Source: Litorivivens sp041624475 (GTDB lineage: Bacteria > Pseudomonadota > Gammaproteobacteria > Pseudomonadales > Spongiibacteraceae). From it: 64,000 nucleotides of DNA. The translations under genes were made by a program, and so were the position numbers. The notes under the pieces are model-generated. The model was not told the DNA's origin. It did not search any database and was given only the letters and a program-made list of their open reading frames with translations. The stretch covers positions 124,001-188,000 of the forward strand of contig NZ_JBFJUX010000004.1 of the NCBI RefSeq assembly GCF_041624475.1, in the 5' to 3' direction. Every line of letters begins with the position of its first letter. Positions within the stretch are counted from its first letter, which is position 1. This document shows positions 48,131 through 57,445 of this stretch, piece after piece.

Positions 48131-51025
48131 ATGGCACTGCCTGTTGATAAGGTTCCGGAATGTTTACGCGAGGATTTGGCGAGCAACTGGCAACAGTTGA
48201 TTGAGGCCTGCAACGACGAACAGCGGGCCTGGTACGAGGCAAGTCTCGCAGATGCAGCGTTTGCCAAGCGGCTGAGTCGGGTGCTGGCCAGCTCCCAGGC
48301 GGGCTTTGAAATTCTGCGTCAGCTGCCGCAAGTGCTGATTGATCTGCAATCTTCAGGTGAGCTCGATGCGCCGCAAAGCGACTTTGCCTTTTCGGCCCAG
48401 CCGGCATCCGCAGCTGAGCTGGACAAGGCGCTGCGTCGCTTTCGCAATTACCATTGGCTGCGCATTGTCTGGCGCGACCTCAACCGCCTGGCGGACACCT
48501 CCCAAACCACAAAAGACCTGAGCCTGCTGGCTGACCACTGCCTGCAAATCGCGCTCGATTTTCACCACGCCGACTTGGCGCTTGAATGGGGTGAGCCCCA
48601 CAGTCGCAGCGGCGAACCGCAGCGACTGGTGGTGATTGCCATGGGCAAGTTGGGTGCCTGTGAGCTGAACCTGTCCTCAGATATTGACCTGATTTTCACC
48701 TATCCCGAATCGGGCGAGACAGTCGGCGGTGTGCGTCAGGTGGATAATCAGCAGTTTTTCATCAAGCTCGGGCAGCGCCTTATTGCCAGCCTTGATCAGC
48801 GCACGGTGGACGGTTTTGTGTTCCGCATGGACATGCGCTTGCGGCCCTACGGCCAGAGTGGCCCGTTGGTGATCAACTTCGATGCCATGGAGGAGTACTA
48901 CCAGGATCAGGGGCGGGAGTGGGAGCGCTACGCCATGATCAAGGCACGGGCCGTGGCCGGCGACATCGCCTCTGGCGAGCGCCTGCTGGCGGATCTGAAG
49001 CCCTTTGTCTACCGCCGCTATATCGACTTTTCGGTCATCGAAGCCCTCCGTGAAATGAAGGGAATGATCCGGCGCGAGGTCAAGCGGCGTCAATTGCAGG
49101 ACAATATCAAGTTGGGCAGTGGCGGCATTCGCGAGGTGGAATTTATCGCCCAGTGTTTTCAGCTGGTGCGCGGTGGGCGCGAGCCGGCCTTGCAGGAGCG
49201 TCGCCTGCTGGTGGTACTCAATGAGTTGCTGGAGCTGGAACAGTTGCCGGTGGAGGCGGTGCAGGAGTTGACGGCTGCCTATAACTTTCTGCGCGACAGC
49301 GAACACGCCATTCAGGCCTGGCTCGATCGTCAGACCCAGCATTTGCCGAGAGAGCCCAGAGAGCGCGCCGCACTGGCCTGGGTTATGGGTTTTGATAACT
49401 GGGCGGCCTATGAGGCGGCGCTGCAACAGCATCGCGAGAATGTGGCGGCTCACTTTGAGGCGGTCATAGCCGATCCGGAAGAGAGTGATGAGATAGAGCG
49501 CTCCGAGCGACCCTGGGAAGACTTGCTGCAAAACGCTGAGCATGCAGCCCTGGTGGCCGAACTGGAAGACGCCGGCTTTGATGAAGCCGAAGAAGTCGCC
49601 CGGCTGACCCTCGCCATGCTGGATGGCGGCACCGTCAAGCGAATGCAGAGCATCGGCCGCGAACGACTATACGATTTTCTACCGCGCTTACTCGATGCCT
49701 GCGTCGACGCAGAGCTGCCGGGTCGCTGCTATCTGCGAATCCTGCCGCTGGTGGAGTCGGTACTGCGCCGTACCGCCTATCTGGTGCTGCTGATAGAAAA
49801 CCCGGGTGCCCTCAGCCGGCTGGTGCGTCTGTGTGACGCGAGCCCCTGGATTTCGCGGCAACTGGCCCGCAACCCGGTGCTGCTCGACGAACTGCTCAAT
49901 GAGCACAGCCTGTTTTCCGTGCCGGACAAAGAGGGCCTTTACAGCGAGTTGCGCCAGCAATTGCTGCGCATTCCCGAAGAAGATCAGGAAGCGCAAATGG
50001 AAGCCCTGCGCTATTTCAAACTGGCGCATATTCTGCGCGTCGCGGCCTCGGAAATCGTCGGCACCCTGCCGCTGATGAAGGTCAGTGATTACCTGTCCGC
50101 CATCGCCGAGGTGGTGCTCAGCCATGTGCTGGAGCTGGCCTGGCAGGATCTGCAGGCCCGCCATGGCAACCTGCCCGGTTGTGAAAGCGAGCTGCCCTTT
50201 GTGGTGGTGGGCTACGGCAAGCTGGGTGGGCTGGAGCTGAGCTACGGCTCTGATCTGGATCTGGTGTTTATTCACGATGTTGAGAGCACCGCAGTAACAG
50301 ATGGCAAGCGGCCGGTGGACGCGGCCACCTTCGTAACCCGGCTCGGCCAGCGCATGATCCATATTCTCAACGCGACCACGGGCCTCGGCCAGCTCTACGA
50401 GGCGGATATGCGGCTGCGTCCGTCCGGCAATTCGGGCCTGTTGGTGGCGTCGTTCAAAGCCTTCGAGGAATACCAGTACAGCAACGCCTGGACCTGGGAA
50501 CATCAGGCGCTGGTGCGTGCCCGGGTGGTGGCCGGCGGTGAGGGCTTGGCGAAGCGTTTTGCGGAGCTGCGTGCGGCCCTGCTGGCCAAGCCCCGCGACG
50601 AAGAGACCTTGCGCAAAGAGGTGGTCGAAATGCGCGACCGCATGCGCGAGCACCTTTCCGGCGAAAGCAGCAGCAAAAAAAATGAGAGCTTTGAGCTGAA
50701 ACAGGGGCTTGGAGGTATCGTTGATATTGAATTTATGGTGCAATATGCGGTTCTCGCCCAGGCCTGCCGGTACCCCTCGCTCACGCGATATACCGACAAC
50801 ATCCGGATTCTGGAGTCGCTGCAGGCCGAGGGCCTGTTAAGTGAAGCTCAGGCTCTTGCCCTGATTGACGCCTACAAGACTTTCCGCAGTTTTGTTCACC
50901 GCTCAAGCCTGCAAGAAGAAAAGGGGGTTGTGCCCCTTGCCGAGGTCATGGAGCAGCGACAGCGAGTGCTTGAACAATGGCAGCACTGGATGACACCGGG
51001 CGAAGCGAATAACGAAATTTCTTGA
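48131..51025 (+). CDS. glnE: Glutamine synthetase adenylyltransferase/deadenylase GlnE
   Basis: Bifunctional nitrogen-control enzyme of 964 residues adding AMP to, and removing it from, glutamine synthetase. Two nucleotidyltransferase domains are visible: the deadenylylase AMGKLGACELNLSSDIDLIF near residues 174-193 and the adenylylase VGYGKLGGLELSYGSDLDLV near 693-712, both with G-(S/G)-D-x-D metal sites. MRLRPYGQSGPLV and MRLRPSGNSGLLV follow each. The ATG is five bases after AAGGA. It continues rightward into ilvE with only 12 bases between. Confidence 0.97.
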   Translation: MALPVDKVPECLREDLASNWQQLIEACNDEQRAWYEASLADAAFAKRLSRVLASSQAGFEILRQLPQVLIDLQSSGELDAPQSDFAFSAQPASAAELDKALRRFRNYHWLRIVWRDLNRLADTSQTTKDLSLLADHCLQIALDFHHADLALEWGEPHSRSGEPQRLVVIAMGKLGACELNLSSDIDLIFTYPESGETVGGVRQVDNQQFFIKLGQRLIASLDQRTVDGFVFRMDMRLRPYGQSGPLVINFDAMEEYYQDQGREWERYAMIKARAVAGDIASGERLLADLKPFVYRRYIDFSVIEALREMKGMIRREVKRRQLQDNIKLGSGGIREVEFIAQCFQLVRGGREPALQERRLLVVLNELLELEQLPVEAVQELTAAYNFLRDSEHAIQAWLDRQTQHLPREPRERAALAWVMGFDNWAAYEAALQQHRENVAAHFEAVIADPEESDEIERSERPWEDLLQNAEHAALVAELEDAGFDEAEEVARLTLAMLDGGTVKRMQSIGRERLYDFLPRLLDACVDAELPGRCYLRILPLVESVLRRTAYLVLLIENPGALSRLVRLCDASPWISRQLARNPVLLDELLNEHSLFSVPDKEGLYSELRQQLLRIPEEDQEAQMEALRYFKLAHILRVAASEIVGTLPLMKVSDYLSAIAEVVLSHVLELAWQDLQARHGNLPGCESELPFVVVGYGKLGGLELSYGSDLDLVFIHDVESTAVTDGKRPVDAATFVTRLGQRMIHILNATTGLGQLYEADMRLRPSGNSGLLVASFKAFEEYQYSNAWTWEHQALVRARVVAGGEGLAKRFAELRAALLAKPRDEETLRKEVVEMRDRMREHLSGESSSKKNESFELKQGLGGIVDIEFMVQYAVLAQACRYPSLTRYTDNIRILESLQAEGLLSEAQALALIDAYKTFRSFVHRSSLQEEKGVVPLAEVMEQRQRVLEQWQHWMTPGEANNEIS

Positions 51026-51037
51026 GGAGTATCTGCA

Positions 51038-51967
51038 ATGTCCATGGCTGATCGCGATGGCGTGATTTGGTTTGATGGTGAAATGGTGCCCTGGCGCGAA
51101 GCCAAGGTGCATGTGCTGACTCACACTCTGCACTATGGTCTCGGTGTGTTTGAGGGCGTGCGCGCATACAAAACGGACAGTCACGGTACAGCCATCTTTC
51201 GCCTCAAGGAACATACCGATCGTCTGTTTCGGTCGGCCCATATTCTCAATATGGAAGTGCCGTTTTCGAAAGAGGTGCTCAACGCCGCCCAGCGCGATGT
51301 GGTGCGTGAAAATGGTCTGGATGAAGCCTACCTGCGACCGATGGTCTTTTTCGGCTCCGAAGGTATGGGCCTGCGCGCCGACAACCTGAAAACCCACGTG
51401 ATTGTGGCGTCCTGGCACTGGCCGGCCTATATGTCGCCGGAAGCCAAGATCAATGGTATCAAGGTGCGCACCTCGTCCTACACCCGTCACCACGTCAACA
51501 TTTCCATGTGCAAGGCCAAGGCCAACGGTCACTACATCAACTCCATGTTGGCCCTGAAAGAAGCTTTGGACAGCGGCTGTGAAGAGGCCCTGTTGCTGGA
51601 TAACGAAGGCTATGTGGCGGAAGGTTCCGGCGAGAATATCTTTATTGTCCGCGAGGGCAAGCTCTATACCCCCGAGCTGACCAGCTGTCTGGACGGCATT
51701 ACCCGCAACACCATCTTTGCGCTGGCGGAAGACAACGGCTATGAGATCATTGAAAAGCGCATCACCCGCGATGAAGTCTATATCGCCGATGAAGCCTTCT
51801 TCACCGGTACCGCTGCCGAAGTGCTGCCCATTCAGTCGCTGGACGGACGCCGCATCGGCGAAGGCAAGCGCGGCCCTATTACCGAAAAGCTGCAGAATGC
51901 TTACTTCGATTCGGTGAAAGGTCGCGGCAACTTCCGGGCCGAATGGCTGGCGCCGGTCGCTGACTGA
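51038..51967 (+). CDS. ilvE: Branched-chain amino acid aminotransferase
   Basis: PLP class IV aminotransferase making valine, leucine and isoleucine, 309 residues. N-terminal VIWFDGEMVPW and HTLHYGLGVFEGVRAY, the PLP-lysine region CKAKANGHYINSM near residue 162, and the signature EGYVAEGSGENIFIV and DGITRNTI are present. The glnE-ilvE-waaF order is also seen in Pseudomonas. GAGG lies upstream of the ATG; waaF begins nine bases after its stop. Confidence 0.95.
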   Translation: MSMADRDGVIWFDGEMVPWREAKVHVLTHTLHYGLGVFEGVRAYKTDSHGTAIFRLKEHTDRLFRSAHILNMEVPFSKEVLNAAQRDVVRENGLDEAYLRPMVFFGSEGMGLRADNLKTHVIVASWHWPAYMSPEAKINGIKVRTSSYTRHHVNISMCKAKANGHYINSMLALKEALDSGCEEALLLDNEGYVAEGSGENIFIVREGKLYTPELTSCLDGITRNTIFALAEDNGYEIIEKRITRDEVYIADEAFFTGTAAEVLPIQSLDGRRIGEGKRGPITEKLQNAYFDSVKGRGNFRAEWLAPVAD

Positions 51968-51975
51968 TCGGACCG

Positions 51976-53040
51976 ATGCCGAACCGTCGCATACTCATCA
52001 TTGGGCCTTCCTGGGTCGGCGACATGGTTATGGCGCAGACCCTGTTCAAGGTGCTGCGCCAGCTTCATCCGGGTTGCGAGATTGATGTGCTTGCGCCCCA
52101 GTGGAGCAAGCCTCTGCTCGACCGGATGCCGGAAGTGCGCAACGGCCTGAGTATGCCGGTGGGTCACGGTCAGTTGCAGCTGGGCACCCGCCGTAAGATT
52201 GGCCGTGAACTGCGCGAGGCCGGTTACGACCAGGCAATTGTTCTGCCGAACTCCTTAAAATCTGCCCTCATCCCCTTCTTTGCCGGCATTCCTCAGCGAA
52301 CCGGGTGGCTCGGTGAAATGCGCTATGGCTTGCTGAACGATGTGCGCAAGCTGAACAAATCCGACTATCCACTGATGATTGAACGCTTTGTCGCGCTGGC
52401 CCTGCCGCAGGGATCAACCCTGCCTGAGCCGATTCCCCGGCCGGCGCTGATGGTGGATCAAAAAGCTGCGGCAAAATTGCTGGCCGAGAAAGGCCTGCAA
52501 TCGCCTGTGCTGGCACTCTGCCCCGGCGCCGAATTTGGCCCCGCCAAACGCTGGCCGGACAAACACTACGCCGCTGTGGCCGCCGACTATATCGGTCGCG
52601 GTTGGCAGGTGGTTTTGATGGGCTCAGCCAAGGATGCCGAGGTGGCCGAGCGAATTCGCGGAGCCCTGCCGCCGACGTCTGCCGAGCGCTGCATCAGCCT
52701 CTGCGGAAAGACCTCGCTGGGGCAGGCCATTGATATTCTGTCACAGGTGTCCGCGGTGGTTTCCAACGACTCGGGGCTGATGCACATTTCGGCGGCTCTG
52801 GGCCGGCCTTTGGTGGTGGTCTACGGCTCCACCTCGCCGGGCTTTACGCCGCCGCTGGCCGAGCGCGTTGCCGTCGAACAGATTCCGGTGGACTGCGGCC
52901 CCTGTTTTAAACGTGAATGCCCGCTGGGGCATCTCAAATGCCTGGTAGATCTGGCGCCGGCGCGAGTTATTCAATCTCTTGATGCTTTGCTTGCCGATGA
53001 GCCGATTGCCGTAGAGCTGACCGGCAAAGACAACTCCTGA
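51976..53040 (+). CDS. waaF: ADP-heptose:LPS heptosyltransferase II
   Basis: GT family 9 enzyme adding the second heptose to the LPS inner core, cytosolic side of the inner membrane. 354 residues. N-terminal ILIIGPSWVGDMVMAQTL, middle LCPGAEFGPAKRWP, and the donor-binding region VSNDSGLMHISAALGRPLVVVYGSTSP (in parts) with CGPCFKRECPLGH toward the end are typical of WaaF. It overlaps waaC by one base and begins the waaF-waaC-waaG-kinase core operon. Confidence 0.95.
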   Translation: MPNRRILIIGPSWVGDMVMAQTLFKVLRQLHPGCEIDVLAPQWSKPLLDRMPEVRNGLSMPVGHGQLQLGTRRKIGRELREAGYDQAIVLPNSLKSALIPFFAGIPQRTGWLGEMRYGLLNDVRKLNKSDYPLMIERFVALALPQGSTLPEPIPRPALMVDQKAAAKLLAEKGLQSPVLALCPGAEFGPAKRWPDKHYAAVAADYIGRGWQVVLMGSAKDAEVAERIRGALPPTSAERCISLCGKTSLGQAIDILSQVSAVVSNDSGLMHISAALGRPLVVVYGSTSPGFTPPLAERVAVEQIPVDCGPCFKRECPLGHLKCLVDLAPARVIQSLDALLADEPIAVELTGKDNS

Positions 53041-54041
53041 TGCGTGTACTGATTATCAAAACCTCGTCGATGGGCGATGTGATTCACACCCTGCCGGCCT
53101 TGACCGATGCTGCCCAGGCGATTCCCGGGATTGTATTCGACTGGGTTGTAGAAGAGGGCTTTGCCGAAATCCCCGCCTGGCATGAGTCGGTGGGGCGGGT
53201 TATTCCGGTGGCCATCCGGCGCTGGCGCAAGTCGCCGCTGGCGGCGATGAAAGGGATTGAGTGGAAGGCCTTCAAAACCCAGATTCGAAAGGAAAACTAC
53301 GATCTGGTGATCGATGCTCAGGGTCTGTTCAAAAGCGCGGTGCTGATGCGCCTGGTCAAAGCGCCGCGCGCAGGCATGGATAGTGCCACCGTTCGCGAAA
53401 AAGTGGCGTCGTGGTTCTATCATCGCAAGTATCACATTCCTCGCGAACAGCACGCGGTGGAGCGGACCCGACAACTGTTCGCCCAGGCGCTGGGCTACGA
53501 AAAGCCTTCGCGGCGCGGCGATTACGCCATCGACTGCAGCAAATTCAAGCTCGGCGGCGAACGCGAGCCCTATGCCATTTTTCTGCACGGCACAACGCGC
53601 CACGACAAGCATTGGCCCGAGCCCTACTGGCGAGAACTGTGCAATCAAGTGGTAAAAGCGGGTTATGAAATTCGCTTGCCCTGGGGTAGCGATGCCGAGC
53701 GCGAGCGGGCGCTGCGCTTGGCGGATATTTTAGAGAAAATCAAAGTGCTGCCCAAGTTGAACCTCCAGGGCGTCGCCGCCGAGTTGCAAGGCGCGGCTTT
53801 TGTGGTGTCGGTGGATACAGGGCTGGGCCATCTGTCCGCTGCGCTGAATCGTCCCACAGTGGCGCTTTACGGTCCGACCTCGCCCAATCTGGTGGGAACC
53901 TACGGCGCCAACCAGCGCCACCTGCTGGCGGGGGAATTCCCCCGCGGTGATCTGCCAGCCACCGACCCGGTGGTGATGACCGCACTTACCCCACGCCGGG
54001 TGTGGCGAGCGGTGGAAGAGCTGCAGCAGGAGACGAGCTGA
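53040..54041 (+). CDS. waaC: LPS heptosyltransferase I
   Basis: Adds the first heptose to Kdo2-lipid A. 333 residues of the GT9 fold: N-terminal MRVLIIKTSSMGDVIHTLPAL, then FDWVVEEGFAEIP, FLHGTTRHDKHWPE and the C-terminal VSVDTGLGHLSAALNRP followed by YGPTSPNLVG. Starts in the waaF stop (TGATG) and ends in the waaG start, so translation of all three is coupled. Confidence 0.96.
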   Translation: MRVLIIKTSSMGDVIHTLPALTDAAQAIPGIVFDWVVEEGFAEIPAWHESVGRVIPVAIRRWRKSPLAAMKGIEWKAFKTQIRKENYDLVIDAQGLFKSAVLMRLVKAPRAGMDSATVREKVASWFYHRKYHIPREQHAVERTRQLFAQALGYEKPSRRGDYAIDCSKFKLGGEREPYAIFLHGTTRHDKHWPEPYWRELCNQVVKAGYEIRLPWGSDAERERALRLADILEKIKVLPKLNLQGVAAELQGAAFVVSVDTGLGHLSAALNRPTVALYGPTSPNLVGTYGANQRHLLAGEFPRGDLPATDPVVMTALTPRRVWRAVEELQQETS

Positions 54042-55153
54042 TGCATTTCGGCTTTGCGCTGTTCAAGTATTTTCCCTTTGGAGGCTTGCAGCGCGATATG
54101 CTGGCCATTGCCCGGGCCTGCATCGACCGCGGCCATCGGGTTACCGTGTTCTGCGGTGAGTGGGAAGGTGAGCGGCCTGACGACATTGCTGTGCGCGAAG
54201 TGCCGGTCAGTGGAATCAGCAACCATGCCCGCGATCGGGCCTTTGCCGAGGCCTTGCCGGCGCAAGTTAAAGCATCCGGCGTTGAGCGGCTGGTAGGTTT
54301 TAATAAAATGCCGGGGCTGGATATCTACTATGCGGCCGACAGTTGTTTTGCCGCCAAGGTTTATGAGGAGCGAGGTCGCCTGTATCGCTGCCTGCCGCGT
54401 GCCCGCCAGTATCTGGCTATGGAGCAGGCGGTGTTTTCTCCGGCGGTCGCGACCCGCTCACTGTTGATCTCCGAGCCGGAAAAAACGGTGTATCAGCATT
54501 ACTACAAAACACCGGATGAGCGCCTGCAGTTGCTGCCACCGGGCATTCGTCGCGACCGCATTATGCCTGAGGATTATGCGACCAGACGCCGGGCTTTGCG
54601 CCAGCGCTTTGGCTGGCAGGACGAGGAGAAAATAGTTCTGTTCGTCGGCAGCGGCTTTCGCACCAAGGGACTTGATCGAGCCATCCGTGCTTTTGCAGAA
54701 CTGTTGCAGTCCGGTGTAAAAAGCCGGCTTTTGATTTTGGGCAAAGACCGTTCAGATCGCTTTGTAAAACTGGCGGCTACTCTCAATGTGTCGGCGCAGG
54801 TGCAGTTCCTCGGAGGTGTGGACGCGGTGAGTGATTATCTTTGGGCCGGAGATGTTTTACTCCACCCGGCCTACCGCGAAAATACAGGCACGGTGTTGTT
54901 GGAGGCAATGGTTGCGGGTTTGCCCGTGGTAACCACGGATGCCTGCGGCTACGCCCGTTATGTCAGCGAGCAAAACATGGGGGCGGTCATTCCTAAGCCT
55001 TTCTCTCAATCACAACTGAATGCGGCCTTGAAAGAGATTGCTCAAGCGCCAGCAGAGCCCTGGCGTGAGCGTGGCCGGGTATTTGCGGCATCGGCGGATA
55101 TTTTCAGTATGCCGCAACGCGCCGCAGAATTTCTGGAGAATAAACATGACTGA
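54041..55153 (+). CDS. waaG: LPS core glucosyltransferase I
   Basis: GT family 4 enzyme adding the first outer-core hexose to heptose II. 370 residues. The N-terminus FALFKYFPFGGLQRDML, then VVGFNKMPGLDIYYAADSCFA (split), LPPGIRRDR, and the C-terminal LLHPAYRENTGTVLLEAM with E-x7-E-type donor binding follow E. coli WaaG closely. The ATG at 54041 overlaps the waaC stop; the longer upstream frame is inside waaC. Its last eight bases overlap the kinase gene. Confidence 0.95.
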   Translation: MHFGFALFKYFPFGGLQRDMLAIARACIDRGHRVTVFCGEWEGERPDDIAVREVPVSGISNHARDRAFAEALPAQVKASGVERLVGFNKMPGLDIYYAADSCFAAKVYEERGRLYRCLPRARQYLAMEQAVFSPAVATRSLLISEPEKTVYQHYYKTPDERLQLLPPGIRRDRIMPEDYATRRRALRQRFGWQDEEKIVLFVGSGFRTKGLDRAIRAFAELLQSGVKSRLLILGKDRSDRFVKLAATLNVSAQVQFLGGVDAVSDYLWAGDVLLHPAYRENTGTVLLEAMVAGLPVVTTDACGYARYVSEQNMGAVIPKPFSQSQLNAALKEIAQAPAEPWRERGRVFAASADIFSMPQRAAEFLENKHD

Positions 55154-56546
55154 TGCGCTTCGCAGTGCGCTTGAGACTCGACAGTGGCAGGTTGCGACGC
55201 CGGTGGAGTGTGTCGTTGACGGTGAGCCCCTGGTGCTGGAGCAGAGTCTGCGTCTGTTGCCGGGTAAGCGCGCCACCTTTGCCGGTCGCTGGGGGCGCAG
55301 GGCGGTCGTCGCCAAAGTGTTTTTGCCGTCGGTTGAGCGTGAGCAGCAGGCAGAGGTCAGCGGTTTTAATGTGCTGCAGCAGGCGGGCCTGCCCGCGCCC
55401 GCACTGCTTTGGGCCGGTACTCTGGAAAGCGGTCTGCTCGCGGTAGTCTACGAAAAGCTCGAAGGCGCTGAATCGCTGGGCAGCGGTCTGCGCGGTGAGC
55501 GCCGCAATGCCTTTCTGGCGGCGACCTTCGAGTTGCTGGCGAGCATGCACCGGGCCGGGATCTGGCAGGAGGATATTCATTTCGATAATTTCCTGCTGGC
55601 GGACGGCAAGATGTTTATCGTCGATAACGCCTCCCTGAAAAGCGAGGCCGGCCCCCTATCGGTGGAGCAGTCACTGGATAATCTGGCGGATTTTATCGCC
55701 CAGTTTCCCTGGAGTGAGCGCCAGGCACTGCTCGACAGTCCCTACTTGCCGCTGTCGCTGGATATAGCCGAAGACAAAGCGCGCCGTTTGTTGCACGAGA
55801 AAACCCGCAAACGCTGGTGGTACCGGGCAAATAAATACCTGAGCAAAATTTATCGAAATTGCACAGAGGTTGTCGCGAGTCGAACCGGGGGCTGGCATCT
55901 GGTCTACAAGCGGGGTATTGACGAGGCGTGGTTAAGCAAATTCAAGGCCGCGCCGGATAGCGTTATGGTTCGCGCAACCCTGCTGAAAGACGGCAATAGT
56001 GCAACCGTTGTGCGCACGGAGCTGGCGGGTCGGCCGGTGATTATCAAACGCTACAATATCAAGAATGCCGGCCACCGCTTGCGCCGACTGTTTCGCGAAA
56101 CCCGCGCGAGCAACGCTTGGCGCGCAGCACACCTGCTGCAGATGGCCGGTATCAGGACGCCTGCGCCGCTGGTCTTGCTGGAACAGCGGCGCGGCCCATT
56201 GCGCGGGGTCGCCTACCTGGTGTCGGAAGATGTTGGCGGCGAGGAAATGCTGGATGTCTTTACCCGGCGCGAGCCCACCGAAGCTGAACTTACCGAGGTG
56301 GCAGAAACCTTTCGCGTAATGCAGGAATTGCAGCTTTGCCACGGCGATCTCAAGGCTACCAATTTTCTGGTGGCAGGGAAGGGCGTGCAGCTTATTGATC
56401 TGGACGTGCTGCATGCGGTGGCGTCATCGGCTGCGTTTAAGCGCTGCCAGCAGAAAGATCGCGAGCGCTTTTTGCGCAACTGGTATGCGCATCCGGGGGT
56501 GGAAAGGCAGTTCAAGCAGTTATTGGGCGGTCGAGTGTCATCCTGA
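55146..56546 (+). CDS. Tandem LPS-core kinase (two WaaP/InaA-like kinase domains)
   Basis: 466-residue protein with two eukaryotic-type kinase lobes in one chain. The first has a Lys in AVVAKVFLP near residue 55, a catalytic loop QEDIHFDNFLL near 140-150 and VDNAS. The second has VIIKRYN near 298, catalytic loop LCHGDLKATNFLV near 397-408 and LIDLDVL. The linker carries KTRKRWWYRANKYL. Such WaaP/RfaP/Kdo-kinase family enzymes phosphorylate core heptoses, essential for outer-membrane integrity in Pseudomonas, where separate genes encode them. Domain 1 has D-I-H-F-D-N where domain 2 has H-G-D-L-K-x-x-N, so the two may differ in activity. Confidence 0.88.
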   Translation: MTDALRSALETRQWQVATPVECVVDGEPLVLEQSLRLLPGKRATFAGRWGRRAVVAKVFLPSVEREQQAEVSGFNVLQQAGLPAPALLWAGTLESGLLAVVYEKLEGAESLGSGLRGERRNAFLAATFELLASMHRAGIWQEDIHFDNFLLADGKMFIVDNASLKSEAGPLSVEQSLDNLADFIAQFPWSERQALLDSPYLPLSLDIAEDKARRLLHEKTRKRWWYRANKYLSKIYRNCTEVVASRTGGWHLVYKRGIDEAWLSKFKAAPDSVMVRATLLKDGNSATVVRTELAGRPVIIKRYNIKNAGHRLRRLFRETRASNAWRAAHLLQMAGIRTPAPLVLLEQRRGPLRGVAYLVSEDVGGEEMLDVFTRREPTEAELTEVAETFRVMQELQLCHGDLKATNFLVAGKGVQLIDLDVLHAVASSAAFKRCQQKDRERFLRNWYAHPGVERQFKQLLGGRVSS

Positions 56547-57445
56547 TGATACGTTTTTCGGTGGTGATACCAGCCTACAATTACGGGCATCTGTTGGATC
56601 GGGCGGTTGCTTCTGCGTGCGAGCAGCCCGGCAATGACTATGAGGTAATTGTCGTCGATGATGGTTCTACGGATCAGACCCCGAGAGTGCTCAAAGAGTT
56701 AGTAGCTCGCTACCCACATCTAAATGTAATCCGGCAGGACAATGCAGGGCCATCCGCGGCTCGCAATCACGGCGTTGTGGTGGCTGGCGGAGAGTGGGTG
56801 TTGTTCCTTGATGCCGACGACGAAATGTTGCCCACTGCATTGGGCGATTTTCGCGAGCGATTGGAAATCTCGCCTTCTGCGGAAATGGTACTGGCTCCAA
56901 CGCTGTCTGTATTCCCTGATGGACGTGAGAAACTGGCTCCTGTGCCGGTGGTGGCCAGCTCACCCGAGCAGCGATTTCAGGATTATCTATTTAAGAGGCT
57001 CAGACTATCCAATGGCGCTGTGCTGATGGCGCGGAGCCTTCTTCTACGGTTTCCCTTTAATCCCTCTCTGCGTCAAACGGAAGATATTCCTGTGTTTGCG
57101 CATTGTTTGGCAGCCAGTGGTGAAGTGCTTGCCGTGTCGCGGGCTGTAGTAAAAATCCATAAGCACGATGGCAGCCGTCGCCACGGAAGTGATGCGGCCC
57201 TGTCGGTCGGTATGCAATTGGTGGATGAGGTGTTTGACCCGAGCCGTCTGACGCAATCCTGTATGCGATACAAAGCGTCATACCGTGCCCGGCGCGCTTT
57301 ATCCGTATTCCGAATTCTTTATCGCGCAGGCCGGCTGCGAGAAGCGCGCGGCTACTATCGAGAGGCCCTGTCTTCAGATTGGCGACAGGCACTTGGGAAG
57401 CCCGGGAATCTTTTGAAGTATTTTAGAGCCTTACTGACGTTTTAG
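56546..57445 (+). CDS. Glycosyltransferase family 2
   Basis: 299-residue GT-A fold transferase. FSVVIPAYNYGHLL starts at residue 4; VIVVDDGSTDQT is the nucleotide-binding motif; SAARNHG and the metal-binding LFLDADDE near residue 92 follow. It starts in the stop codon of the LPS kinase gene (TGATG), so it belongs to the core operon and likely adds a sugar to core or O-antigen. The sugar is not predictable. Its 3' end overlaps the convergent glycosyltransferase gene by 15 bases. Confidence 0.88.
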   Translation: MIRFSVVIPAYNYGHLLDRAVASACEQPGNDYEVIVVDDGSTDQTPRVLKELVARYPHLNVIRQDNAGPSAARNHGVVVAGGEWVLFLDADDEMLPTALGDFRERLEISPSAEMVLAPTLSVFPDGREKLAPVPVVASSPEQRFQDYLFKRLRLSNGAVLMARSLLLRFPFNPSLRQTEDIPVFAHCLAASGEVLAVSRAVVKIHKHDGSRRHGSDAALSVGMQLVDEVFDPSRLTQSCMRYKASYRARRALSVFRILYRAGRLREARGYYREALSSDWRQALGKPGNLLKYFRALLTF

